DNA from: Actinomycetota bacterium
GTDB lineage: Bacteria > Actinomycetota > Actinomycetes > Actinomycetales > Microbacteriaceae
Direction: 5' to 3'
Assembly (NCBI GenBank): GCA_009704605.1
Contig: WLDW01000006.1
Span: 1-17,495, forward strand
DNA length: 17,495 nucleotides
The notes beneath the pieces were generated by a model. That model was not told the origin of the DNA and did not search any database. It saw only the letters and a program-made list of their open reading frames with translations. Shown here piece by piece: positions 1 to 12,091 of this stretch. The translations under genes were made by a program, and so were the position numbers. Each line of letters starts with the position of its first letter. Positions within the stretch are counted from its first letter, which is position 1.

Positions 1-89
1 AAGCGGGTTCAAAGAGAGCTCTAGCCCCGATTCAACACTAAAGATAGACTTGAAGGTCGTTAGTGAAATTGAGCGCTGGAAGGATCGTT

Positions 90-752
90 ATGGGAAAGTA
101 CGAAGCTGTGCGCGTACCCCTTGCCAAGCGACTCATTCTTTCTTTTGACGAACGGCTAGCCCAAAAGGGACTTACTCGTCCAAACCTTCCCAGGCTAACT
201 AGAGCAAGATCATTTCCAGTTCTTGGATTTTTCTTCGTGCTGTCCTTCACTATGGTTTACACTTTTGACCCTTACGCCGGCAACTTAGCCAGCGCTTCAA
301 CAATGCAGGTTTTCGACCCAAACAAGCAAACATCAGAAGCCTTTGGATTTGGTGACGAATACTCCATCACATTCGAGCGCGGTGGCTTCACATTGGTCTC
401 CGGTAAAGAAGCGACAAGCTACTTTGTTCTGGCAGCACCAACTCCTGAACCTGGAACCGCAAAGGCCTACGCCTATAACTACATCAAGTCTTACAACTGG
501 GGCTTAGACCAGTATTCCTGTCTAGTTAATTTATGGACCAGAGAATCCCAGTGGAGAACTTTGGCGAAAAACTCAGAAAGTGGCGCATACGGAATTCCTC
601 AGGCTTGGCCAGGATCGAAAATGGCCACCGAAGGACCGGACTGGATGACCAATCACGAGACTCAGATTCGTTGGGGTGTTAAGTACATTGCCAACAGGTA
701 CAAAACCGCCTGTGGAGCTTGGGCACACTCGGAAGCTCATAACTGGTACTAA
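90..752 (+). CDS. Membrane-anchored lytic-transglycosylase-like wall protein
   Basis: A 220-residue protein with a cytoplasmic N-terminus of about 40 residues, one membrane segment at about residues 42-59 (FPVLGFFFVLSFTMVYTF), a linker, and a C-terminal domain of about 80 residues. That domain resembles the aggregation-promoting-factor C-terminal/lysozyme-like domain of actinobacteria. The motif NLWTRESQW carries the likely catalytic Glu152, followed by SGAYGIPQAWPGSKM and an end in HNWY. Two cysteines (in QYSCLVNLW and TACGAW) could form an extracytoplasmic disulfide. The role is probably cutting or remodelling peptidoglycan outside the membrane. I chose ATG 90 because GGAAGGA lies 5 bases upstream; a GTG at 63 would add nine residues without a good ribosome site. 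A possible -10 (TAGACT, 45-50) has no clear -35. The stop overlaps the next start (TAATG), so it heads a three-gene unit. The domain call is firm; the enzymatic role is inferred. Confidence 0.8.
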   Translation: MGKYEAVRVPLAKRLILSFDERLAQKGLTRPNLPRLTRARSFPVLGFFFVLSFTMVYTFDPYAGNLASASTMQVFDPNKQTSEAFGFGDEYSITFERGGFTLVSGKEATSYFVLAAPTPEPGTAKAYAYNYIKSYNWGLDQYSCLVNLWTRESQWRTLAKNSESGAYGIPQAWPGSKMATEGPDWMTNHETQIRWGVKYIANRYKTACGAWAHSEAHNWY

Positions 753-1048
753 TGAAAAGTCGACGTAACCGTGAGTCCAAGTGGGGAGCAGAGTTTCAGC
801 CACTGGACATGGATAGGGTTCGAATCGGTGTCAAGCGCACTGAAATCAAGCGCGGCGTTGAATACTCTGTTCAAACAACATCTGGCCAAAACGCTGAGCA
901 AGACAAGAGCTGGGTTTGCCCACACTGCAACATCGAGATCTCAAAAGGCCAAAACCATACCGTTGCTTGGGATTCAATCAGGGGCGTGGAGACCAGAAGG
1001 CACTTTCACAATTCTTGCTGGAAGGCATTTCAGGGACCACTTCTGTGA
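752..1048 (+). CDS. Small putative zinc-binding protein of an actinobacterial family
   Basis: A 98-residue soluble protein with a basic N-terminus, a PLDMDRVRIGVKRTE stretch and a C-terminal metal-site-like pattern: CPHC (Cys56, Cys59), then RRHFHNSCW (His84/His86, Cys89). Such spacing suggests one bound zinc. It resembles a short conserved actinobacterial family often labelled 'ATP/GTP-binding protein'; I see no P-loop or other nucleotide-binding motif here, so that label is not supported by this sequence. The start ATG overlaps the upstream stop by one base (TAATG) and the stop overlaps the next start (GTGA), so it is almost certainly translated with its neighbours. The cellular role is unknown. 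Confidence 0.8.
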   Translation: MKSRRNRESKWGAEFQPLDMDRVRIGVKRTEIKRGVEYSVQTTSGQNAEQDKSWVCPHCNIEISKGQNHTVAWDSIRGVETRRHFHNSCWKAFQGPLL

Positions 1049-1752
1049 TTGAAATCACCTCATCTACTGAGCTTCCCTCAAAGCGCGAGGTAATCACGCT
1101 ACGCACCTCCGATAACCTAACTCTTATTGGGGAACTGGCGCTACCAGTGAACAACGCGCCCTCAGCAGTTTTGTTGACACTTCACCCGCTTCCAACTCAC
1201 GGTGGCTTCATGGACTCACATATTCTTCGAAAGGCCGCAAACCGACTTCCGGCGCTAGCGAACCTAGCAGTTTTGAGATTCAATACCCGAGGCACGACAA
1301 GCCCGCAAGGCACCAGTGAAGGCGTCTTTGGTGAGGGAATAACTGAGCAGCTAGACCTGGAAGCAGCTCTCGATTTTCTGGCATCGAGAAAATTGGGGCC
1401 GGTTTGGTTAGTTGGTTGGTCCTTTGGAACTGAGCTGGCGATCAAGTACGGTTTTGATAAAGACATCGCTGGGGCAATTTTGCTTTCCCCGCCGCTTCAC
1501 CGAGCCAAAGACTCCGACCTGGTCAAATGGATTGGCTCGAATAGAAAACTCGTTGCGATTGTTCCAGAACATGATGAGTATCTAGCTCCGAAAGAGGCAA
1601 TCGTCAGATTCTCTGTAGTTCCTGAAGCGGAAGTAATCGCTGTTGATGGAGCAAAGCATTTGTGGGTTGGGGAGCTTGCGACAAGGACAGTGTTGAATGA
1701 GATTGTCAAAATAGTTGCTCCTGGAAGCTACCCGTTACCCGAAAAGTTCTAG
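1045..1752 (+). CDS. Alpha/beta hydrolase
   Basis: A 235-residue alpha/beta-fold hydrolase of unknown substrate. The nucleophile elbow GWSFG gives Ser126, the acid is probably Asp177 in VPEHDEYL, and the base His205 in GAKHLWVGE; LTLHPLPTHGG near residue 45-54 fits the oxyanion-hole loop. The set resembles the small dienelactone-hydrolase/YfbB-like hydrolases. There is no signal peptide, so it acts in the cytoplasm. I place the start at GTG 1045, which overlaps the upstream TGA as GTGA and has CAGGGA 8 bases before it. The frame stays open upstream to 916 but that part overlaps the preceding gene and does not look like hydrolase sequence. The stop shares CTAG with the convergent AI-2E gene, leaving no room for a terminator. 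Family firm, substrate unknown. Confidence 0.85.
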   Translation: MIEITSSTELPSKREVITLRTSDNLTLIGELALPVNNAPSAVLLTLHPLPTHGGFMDSHILRKAANRLPALANLAVLRFNTRGTTSPQGTSEGVFGEGITEQLDLEAALDFLASRKLGPVWLVGWSFGTELAIKYGFDKDIAGAILLSPPLHRAKDSDLVKWIGSNRKLVAIVPEHDEYLAPKEAIVRFSVVPEAEVIAVDGAKHLWVGELATRTVLNEIVKIVAPGSYPLPEKF

Positions 1753-2804
1753 AGGGAGTTTTGACGAGGGATGAATATCTCTCGGACGATGAATATCACC
1801 GAAGCGGCAAAAGGAATAGCAACTAGCGCTCCCAGGATTCCAAGTAATGCTCCGCCGGATAAGGCCGCGATAACGACTATCGGCGCCGGAACAGAGACAG
1901 CAACTTTCATCACCCTTGGGCTAACTACATAGGCTTCGATTTGTAGGTAGATCAAGAAATAGATTCCCAGAACAATAGCTGAAGTTGGATCTACCGCTGC
2001 CGCCACCATTACCACCAGCGCAGCTCCAGACACCGATCCAACTAGTGGAATGATTGCCAGCAAGAAAACGATGAAAGCCAGAACCAGGGCAAAAGGAAGC
2101 CCAACAATACTCATTGCTATAAAAGCAAGGGTCGCATTTAGTGCTGCAACTGAAACTTGGCCAATGACATACCTACCAACAGAAATTGAGACCTGCTGGG
2201 AGATCTTGGTGTAGCGCTCACGCTTACTAGCTGGCACTAACTTAGTGAGCGATGCCTTGAGGCTCTCTAGTGAAGCTAGGAAAAACACCGTTAGCACCAA
2301 AATAATTAACAATCCAAAAGCGCCATTGAACAAGCTGATGCCTACTTGGACAACGCCACCTACCAGGCTTGGCCAGTTAGCTGAGTCAGTGAGGAAACCT
2401 CCGGCATCAGCAAGAGCCGACCCCACGGCACCATCAAGCTGGTCGTCGAGACTAACGACAAATGGAAACTTGGTGATGTCTCGAAGAATGTCGGGAGCAC
2501 TATCTAGGAATTTGGTGCTTTGGGTGATCAGGGTGGGTGCCAGCGACCAAATCAGAAAAGCTAAAAAGCCAACCAATCCAACTATTACTGTTAGAACCGC
2601 TAAGGGCCTGGGAAACTTGAATTTTTCCAATTTTGAAACGAGCGGGTCAAGTCCGAGAGCTAGAAAGACTGCAGCAAATACGTAGGTAATTACGTTGGCC
2701 AAGGTTGTTACAGCCCCACCAATTACTAAAGCGGTCAATACCCCAAGTCCACCAAAAAGCCCGAGCTGAAAAGCGCTGGCTATTTTCATGTTTTGGACTG
2801 TCAT
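1749..2804 (-). CDS. AI-2E family transporter (membrane permease)
   Basis: A 351-residue, strongly hydrophobic polytopic protein of the AI-2E/PerM (UPF0118) family. Two hydrophobic hairpins lie at the N-terminus (about residues 10-45 and 60-80), followed by a polar loop and several further spans. The C-terminal part has the family features: LAIIPLVGS, then YVVSPRVMK and a glycine-rich GGALLGILGALVAIP segment. Members move varied small molecules or ions out of cells; despite the name, autoinducer export is shown only for a few, so the substrate here is unknown. The start ATG at 2804 lies 7 bases after the stop of the coiled-coil gene upstream, behind a weak AGTAGG, so the two are probably cotranscribed. 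ATG 2789 is a possible alternative start. Confidence 0.88.
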   Translation of the reverse strand: MTVQNMKIASAFQLGLFGGLGVLTALVIGGAVTTLANVITYVFAAVFLALGLDPLVSKLEKFKFPRPLAVLTVIVGLVGFLAFLIWSLAPTLITQSTKFLDSAPDILRDITKFPFVVSLDDQLDGAVGSALADAGGFLTDSANWPSLVGGVVQVGISLFNGAFGLLIILVLTVFFLASLESLKASLTKLVPASKRERYTKISQQVSISVGRYVIGQVSVAALNATLAFIAMSIVGLPFALVLAFIVFLLAIIPLVGSVSGAALVVMVAAAVDPTSAIVLGIYFLIYLQIEAYVVSPRVMKVAVSVPAPIVVIAALSGGALLGILGALVAIPFAASVIFIVREIFIPRQNSL

Positions 2805-2811
2805 CTGTTGC

Positions 2812-3900
2812 CTACTTCAACGAATTCTTGGATGCCGCAATAACCTTCTCAAGCTGCTCGAGGTAAGAGCCAACAGTTCTTCTCTCTACCTCAAGCTGCT
2901 GTAGCTTGGCGGTTGATTCATCAAGCTCCTTTGCAACTTTTGCCTTAGCTTCGGCAATTAGATTCCTTGCCTCGGCCTCAGCACTTGCGATAAGGGTCTC
3001 GGCCTTCAGCCTTGCCTCATCGGTAGTTTTCTTGTTTATTGAACGAGCCGCTGACTCAATAGTTTCGGCCTCTAGCTGAGCCGCACTGGTTCTAGCAATT
3101 GCGTTTTGCAGCTGAAGCTTTGCATCATCGAGATACTTCTGAGTCTGGTGCACCGCCTCCTGGTGTCTTGCAAGATAATCCTTCTCAGCTTCTGCTCTTC
3201 GCCCGGTGAGCTCTAGCTCAAGATCGATGCGCTCTTGTTCGCTTATGATCAGGGCTGCTTTTTCGGCATCAATTTCTCGCACGGTTTGTTTTTGCAACAA
3301 TAAACGTTTTTCTGCAATATCTTTTTCGGCTTCGGCTTTTAGTAATTCTGTTTGACGCTTGGTGTCGGCTCGAAGCTTTGCTACCTCAGTTGCGATCTCT
3401 CCGCGGATCGCGGATGCTTCGCGACTGGCCTCTTCAACTAGCCTTTTGGCCTCGAGTTCGGCTTTGGCTAGAGCCTCATTGGCTTCTTCGCGGGCCAAAT
3501 TAATTGCTCTTTGACCTTTACGGTCTGCCTCAGCAACCAAAGATTCGTAGTAACTGTCTGCCTCTGACTTTTTGGTCTCTACTTCTTCATTGATGCTTCC
3601 AAAAATTCGAATCTTTTCAGCTTCGGCATGGGCAATCAGTCGTGTGGCCTGATCCTCGGCAGAAGCCAAGATAATTGCGGCCTGGTTTCCAAGACCGGCG
3701 TAGGTGGGGGAATTGGTCTCTTCCAGCTTGGAGCTGAGAGCTTCAATTTCTTGCTTGGCCTGCTTTATCTCCTCTACCAACTGAGAGTTTTGGGAGGAAA
3801 GTCTAAGAATGTCCCTATTTAGGTCAAGAATCGCCTCATCAACCGCCGCCCTGGCGTAGCCACGCAGGGCGCTAGGAAACAAAAGGTCTTCACTTGACAT
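2812..3900 (-). CDS. DivIVA/FilP-like coiled-coil protein (first of two paralogues)
   Basis: A 362-residue protein that is nearly all predicted coiled coil, rich in Ala, Glu, Lys and Arg, with no membrane span. The N-terminal segment FPSALRGYARAAVDEAI resembles the DivIVA-type start (F...RGY...VD), followed by short coils and a YAGLGNQ motif, then a long rod. This fits the actinobacterial Scy/FilP/'cellulose-binding protein' group, which act as polar or filament-forming scaffolds; the role here is inferred. The start ATG 3900 is chosen because GGAGGA sits 5 bases upstream. An in-frame start at 3942 would add 14 residues containing the promoter and ribosome-site DNA. It is the first gene of a pair with the AI-2E permease. 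A paralogue lies at 10894-12066. Confidence 0.8.
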   Translation of the reverse strand: MSSEDLLFPSALRGYARAAVDEAILDLNRDILRLSSQNSQLVEEIKQAKQEIEALSSKLEETNSPTYAGLGNQAAIILASAEDQATRLIAHAEAEKIRIFGSINEEVETKKSEADSYYESLVAEADRKGQRAINLAREEANEALAKAELEAKRLVEEASREASAIRGEIATEVAKLRADTKRQTELLKAEAEKDIAEKRLLLQKQTVREIDAEKAALIISEQERIDLELELTGRRAEAEKDYLARHQEAVHQTQKYLDDAKLQLQNAIARTSAAQLEAETIESAARSINKKTTDEARLKAETLIASAEAEARNLIAEAKAKVAKELDESTAKLQQLEVERRTVGSYLEQLEKVIAASKNSLK

Positions 3901-3905
3901 TTTCG

Positions 3906-3911
3906 TCCTCC
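3906..3911 (-). promoter_or_regulatory. Strong ribosome binding site that fixes the coiled-coil gene start
   Basis: Read on the minus strand this is GGAGGA, 5 bases before ATG 3900. It is the best ribosome site in the window and decides the start against the more upstream in-frame ATG at 3942. Confidence 0.7.
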
Positions 3912-3923
3912 AGCTGGGTTGGT

Positions 3924-3955
3924 TAGAATAGGGAGGGCTCATCGGCCCAAGTCAA
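3924..3955. promoter_or_regulatory. Candidate divergent promoters with a shared -10
   Basis: In the 78-base divergent gap, the minus strand reads TTGACT (3955-3950), 19 bases, then TATTCT (3930-3925), which would start transcription about 18 bases before ATG 3900. The same bases read on the plus strand give TAGAAT (3924-3929), a -10 for the gene at 3979, without a clear -35. A short inverted repeat, GGGC-6-GCCC (3936-3949), lies between the minus-strand elements and could be an operator. The elements are seen; promoter activity is inference, and the 19-base spacer is slightly long. Confidence 0.35.
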
Positions 3956-3978
3956 TAGTTTAGCTGGAATGGATAATC

Positions 3979-5685
3979 ATGCGCTTTTTGATTGCGGCTA
4001 CCCTATTTGTTCTCTCCATTTCCTTCCTTTTGCTGGGCTTGGCTCAGCGGACCATCTGGGCACCGCCTGCAGTTTTCGCAGTTAATCTAGTTGGCCAAGA
4101 ATCTCAGCCATTTTTGATAATTCCCGCCGAGGCACTGGCCATGATGCCAGGAAACGCCACAATCAGCGCCACTGGCTCTAGCCAGGTGTTCTTGGCAGTC
4201 GGTAAAGAGGTGGATGTAGCTGCCTGGGTCGATACCACCAGCCACTCTGTCGTTGAAGGCTCAGCAGGTTCTCAATCTCTAAGGGTCGTCGCTAGTCCTG
4301 GAACCGATGATTTCATAAGCCCAGTGGGCTCGGATCTTTGGCTCAGCGAGTTTTCGGGAGATTCGGTCGGGGAAATCGTCGTCCCAGAGGGTCAAGATCT
4401 TTCTGTCTTGGTGGCCAGTGATGGTCTTGGCGCCGCACCAGAAAGAGTGCGAGTTTCGTGGCCAACGGATAACTCCACCACTGTCTCTGACATCTTCTTA
4501 GGTGTTGGGCTGGGGTTACTAGTGATAGCAATCTTCTTTAATGTTTTGGCACTTGGCAAGATGATTCGAAACCGTGGGCCTCGAAGAAAAGTCCCTAAGG
4601 CACCTCAAGGTCCTAGGTACAAACCAAAGAACAGAGGTTACGACCTTCCAAAGCGTGGCAGAAGATCCGCCAGTAACAAAATTGCTATCGCCCCAATATC
4701 TATCGGACTGGTGCTGGCACTAAGTGGTTGCCAAATGGCAGAAGTTCCGCAGAACTCGCCTACCCCTACTGAATCGTCTACTGCTTCGATAGTTGATCAA
4801 ATTCATCCAGCGCTTAATGAGCAACAGGTTGCAAGAATCTTGGCAGACATTCAAAGTGTGGTGGCTGAAGCAGATGCCTCTGGAGAAATAGCTGTACTTG
4901 AAACCCGAGTTGATGGGCCAGCGCTACTGTTTCGTGAGGCAAATTACCTCCTACGCTCTAAATCTCCCGATGTATTACATTTGCCTCCAATTTCCACTTC
5001 GGTGGTTTCGATCACCATTATTTCGAAGACTGAGTACTGGCCAAGATCATTTATGGTGGTGACTCAAGACGGCGATGACCTGCCGCAAACTTTAGTTATT
5101 GAGCAGCTCTCGCCGAGAGATCCATACAAACTGATCTATAACATGGCACTTCTTCCTGGAGTGGAGTTTCCAGATGTCGCAGCCGCTACCGAGGGCGCAA
5201 TTCCAGTTGACGTTGACTCGCAGTTCCTGAAAGTATCTCCCATTGTCCTTGCACCTACTTATGGTGACCTAATCGACAACGGTCCGTCGAGCGAGTTTTT
5301 CAGCCAATTCGACTTATCCACAGACAAGTTCTATGAACAAATATCGCAAACCCAGAAAGATCAAACTGACAACTTAGAAAACGCAACCACACAGTTTTCT
5401 CACGCTCTCGGTGAGTTCAATGTTGTTTCGCTAACCACCTCCGACTCGGGGGCTATTGTGGCGCTGATGATGGTCGACACTTGGGAGATCAAACCCACTG
5501 ATCGAAACTCCGCAGTTACCGTTTCGGGGGATGAGCTGCTTCTTCTAGGAATCGAGGGCAGCACAAGGGGAGTGAGCACTCGTTATGGAAACATGCTGCT
5601 TTTCTATGTACCACTTGCTAGCTCTGATCAAAAAGTTCGGCTTCTTGGTGCCACTCAGTCACTACTTAGCATCGAGGTTTTGTAG
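3979..5685 (+). CDS. Membrane protein with internal lipobox, function unknown
   Basis: A 568-residue envelope protein with two parts. Part one has an N-terminal hydrophobic segment (about residues 1-24), a soluble region to about 170, and a second span at about 172-194. A very basic loop follows (about 195-233, rich in Arg, Lys, Pro, Gly). Part two begins with a third hydrophobic stretch (235-250) ending in a lipobox-like LALSGC at Cys251, then a Pro/Ser/Thr linker and an acidic soluble domain to the end. The arrangement suggests in-out-in-out topology with both soluble domains outside. No enzymatic motif is seen. I recall similar proteins at this locus in other Microbacteriaceae, so it is probably a conserved family rather than a chance fusion. 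ATG 3979 has GGA 5 bases upstream. It heads the run of genes to ligA, its stop abutting the next start. Confidence 0.75.
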   Translation: MRFLIAATLFVLSISFLLLGLAQRTIWAPPAVFAVNLVGQESQPFLIIPAEALAMMPGNATISATGSSQVFLAVGKEVDVAAWVDTTSHSVVEGSAGSQSLRVVASPGTDDFISPVGSDLWLSEFSGDSVGEIVVPEGQDLSVLVASDGLGAAPERVRVSWPTDNSTTVSDIFLGVGLGLLVIAIFFNVLALGKMIRNRGPRRKVPKAPQGPRYKPKNRGYDLPKRGRRSASNKIAIAPISIGLVLALSGCQMAEVPQNSPTPTESSTASIVDQIHPALNEQQVARILADIQSVVAEADASGEIAVLETRVDGPALLFREANYLLRSKSPDVLHLPPISTSVVSITIISKTEYWPRSFMVVTQDGDDLPQTLVIEQLSPRDPYKLIYNMALLPGVEFPDVAAATEGAIPVDVDSQFLKVSPIVLAPTYGDLIDNGPSSEFFSQFDLSTDKFYEQISQTQKDQTDNLENATTQFSHALGEFNVVSLTTSDSGAIVALMMVDTWEIKPTDRNSAVTVSGDELLLLGIEGSTRGVSTRYGNMLLFYVPLASSDQKVRLLGATQSLLSIEVL

Positions 5686-6519
5686 GTGACAATCGAATTC
5701 GGTAAGTCCACCGACAAGGTGCAGAACGTCCCAGCTCTTGTCATTCAAGTAGACGCCAATTCGATCAGGGACTACCTGGCGATTTCTGACAGCCTTCCAG
5801 TATTAGTTTTATTCGTTCAAGAAAATGACCCCGCGAGCCAATCTATTCTTAGCACCGTGAAGCTGCTCACCGAAAAAACCGCAGGCAAGATCTTAACTTT
5901 GGTAGTAGACGCAGTGAAGTCCCCCGAGCTAGCCCAAGCTTTTGATCTAAAGCAAATTCCATCGCTGCTTGGAATGCTTAAGGGCCAGCCAGCACCACTA
6001 TTTGTTGGTGATCAACCAGCGGAGCAAGTGCAGCAAATCATTGAGCGAGTGCTTCAAGTTGGAAAAGAAAACGGACTGACCGGAACCGTAAAAGTAGCAG
6101 AGCCAGAGCCCGAGCTATCACCCACCCACCAGCAAGCATTTGCCGCCATTGAAGAAAACAATTACCCACTGGCTAGATCTCTTTACGAAAAAGCCTTGGT
6201 TGAAAACCCCAATGATCAACTAGCTGAGGCAGGGCTAGCCCAGATCAAGCTTTTGATCCGCTTGGAAGGCAAAGACCTTCCATCGCTTGTTAGCTCCTTG
6301 GGGCAAGACACGGACGCAGTTTTGGACCGCGTAGACGCGCTCGTTGCCACAGGAGCAGCTTCGGCAGGATTCGAGCAGCTGCTTGTCTTGTTTGAAAGTA
6401 CCGCTAAGGATCAAAGAGAACCTATTCGCCTCCGATTCGTTGAACTGTTCCTTGTTGTGGGAAATGAAGATCCTGCTGTTATCAAGGCCCGTAAAAATCT
6501 AAGCCTGCTTCTTTTCTGA
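5686..6519 (+). CDS. YbbN/CnoX-like thioredoxin-fold TPR protein lacking CxxC
   Basis: A 277-residue cytoplasmic protein. Residues about 15-120 look like a thioredoxin fold (LPVLVLFVQENDPASQSI, LTLVVDAVKSPELAQAFDLKQIPSLL); the cis-proline region IPSLL is present. The usual WCxxC position reads NDPASQ, with no cysteine, so it cannot act as a dithiol oxidoreductase. The C-terminal half is helical with TPR-like repeats (QAFAAIEENNYPLARSLYEK onward). This matches the YbbN/CnoX co-chaperone family, whose best-studied member holds unfolding proteins and passes them to GroEL or DnaK; that role here is inference. The start GTG 5686 directly follows the previous stop, with GAGG 8 bases before it. The next gene starts within 9 bases of its stop. 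Confidence 0.8.
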   Translation: MTIEFGKSTDKVQNVPALVIQVDANSIRDYLAISDSLPVLVLFVQENDPASQSILSTVKLLTEKTAGKILTLVVDAVKSPELAQAFDLKQIPSLLGMLKGQPAPLFVGDQPAEQVQQIIERVLQVGKENGLTGTVKVAEPEPELSPTHQQAFAAIEENNYPLARSLYEKALVENPNDQLAEAGLAQIKLLIRLEGKDLPSLVSSLGQDTDAVLDRVDALVATGAASAGFEQLLVLFESTAKDQREPIRLRFVELFLVVGNEDPAVIKARKNLSLLLF

Positions 6520-6527
6520 GAGTGACT

Positions 6528-7700
6528 ATGCCGGTATATCTAGATCACGCAGCCACCTCGCCAATTCGCGCAAGCGTTCTAGAGCTGTATATTTCTACCC
6601 TTTCCGAAATAGGTAATCCGGCATCGGTTCACAGCTTCGGGCAGCACTCGAGACAGATTCTCGAGCAGGCCCGAGAAGAAATCGCCAAGGCAATCAACTG
6701 TGATCGCAACGAGGTGATCTTCACATCCGGTGGAACCGAGAGTGACAATCTGGCAATCAAGGGAATTTACTGGGACGTAAACTCCAAGGACCCGAGCAAG
6801 AACGTGATCATAAGTGCTGCAGCAGAACATCACGCAGTTCTAGATGCAATCAACTGGCTAGTTGATTCACAAAACGCAGAGCTGTATCTAATTCCAAGTG
6901 ATGATCAAGGTGTACTAGATATTGCGGCACTGGAGCGCTACCTGGAGCAAAACGCTTCCCGTGTAGCGCTTATTAGTGTGATGTGGGCCAACAATGAAAT
7001 TGGTGTTATTCATCCAATTTCGGAAATAACAAAAATTGCCAAGGTGTATTCGATTCCAGTTCACTCGGATGCGATTGCAGCCCTTGGACATATCCCGGTG
7101 GACTTCGCTGAATCTGGATTAGCTGCCATGACAATCACTGGCCACAAACTTGGCGGTCCGGTTGGCTCGGGTGCACTGATTCTGAGGAGGGATCAGAAAC
7201 TAACTCCGGTGAACCACGGCGGCGGTCAGGAGCGAAACTTACGCTCTGGCACCCCTGATGCATCTTCGGCTGCCGCCTTGGCGTTGACCATAACCGAAGC
7301 GGTTTCCGAACAAGAAGATCTAGCCCAAAAGCACCAAATCATGACTCAGCGACTTATTGCTGGGGTGAAACAAATTGCCTCAGATGTGATTGTCTCTGCC
7401 GAGAACGCTCAAAGGCTTCCCAATAATGTCCACTTCAGATTCCCAGGCTGCCTAGGAGATAGCTTGTTGTTTCTGTTGGATAGCGACGGGGTCTCGATTT
7501 CCACTGGTTCTGCCTGCACCGCTGGTGTGAGTGGCCCATCCCACGTAGTTTTGTCTTTGGGAGCTAGTAATGATGAGGCTATGGGAACACTACGAATTAC
7601 CCTTGGTCACAGCACCAAAGATCAAGACATAGACGCATTTCTGGAGGCCTTCCCCAAGGCCCACCAGGGTGCTAAAAAAGCTGGACTAACCAGGAGATAG
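6528..7700 (+). CDS. Cysteine desulfurase (NifS/IscS family)
   Basis: A 390-residue PLP enzyme that removes sulfur from cysteine as an enzyme persulfide. Family marks in order: YLDHAATSP at the N-terminus, FTSGGTESDNLAIKG, the PLP-contacting AEHHAV, MWANNEIG, the Schiff-base Lys207 in ITGHKLGGP, and the catalytic Cys330 in STGSACTAG. It is full length. Lying directly before mnmA, it is probably the sulfur donor for tRNA thiolation and perhaps Fe-S cluster assembly. I start at ATG 6528 because proteins of this family begin MxVYLDHAAT; GTG 6522, two codons upstream, is possible. One oddity is DAIAALG (Ala184) where IscS has DAVQ, a glutamine near the PLP ring. The subfamily name (iscS, nifS, yrvO) cannot be settled from sequence alone. 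Confidence 0.93.
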   Translation: MPVYLDHAATSPIRASVLELYISTLSEIGNPASVHSFGQHSRQILEQAREEIAKAINCDRNEVIFTSGGTESDNLAIKGIYWDVNSKDPSKNVIISAAAEHHAVLDAINWLVDSQNAELYLIPSDDQGVLDIAALERYLEQNASRVALISVMWANNEIGVIHPISEITKIAKVYSIPVHSDAIAALGHIPVDFAESGLAAMTITGHKLGGPVGSGALILRRDQKLTPVNHGGGQERNLRSGTPDASSAAALALTITEAVSEQEDLAQKHQIMTQRLIAGVKQIASDVIVSAENAQRLPNNVHFRFPGCLGDSLLFLLDSDGVSISTGSACTAGVSGPSHVVLSLGASNDEAMGTLRITLGHSTKDQDIDAFLEAFPKAHQGAKKAGLTRR

Positions 7701-12066
<4,366 letters not shown>

Positions 12067-12091
12067 TTGAACTTACCTTTTCTGGTGGGAT

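Noticed and set aside
1-30. GCGGGTTCAA near the left edge, like a tRNA T-arm
   Set aside because: The following bases do not pair to close a T-stem and no acceptor or anticodon arm fits.
2245-2685. A 146-codon plus-strand frame opposite the AI-2E permease
   Set aside because: It is the antisense of a convincing membrane protein; the Ser/Pro/Arg-rich composition is typical of a shadow frame.
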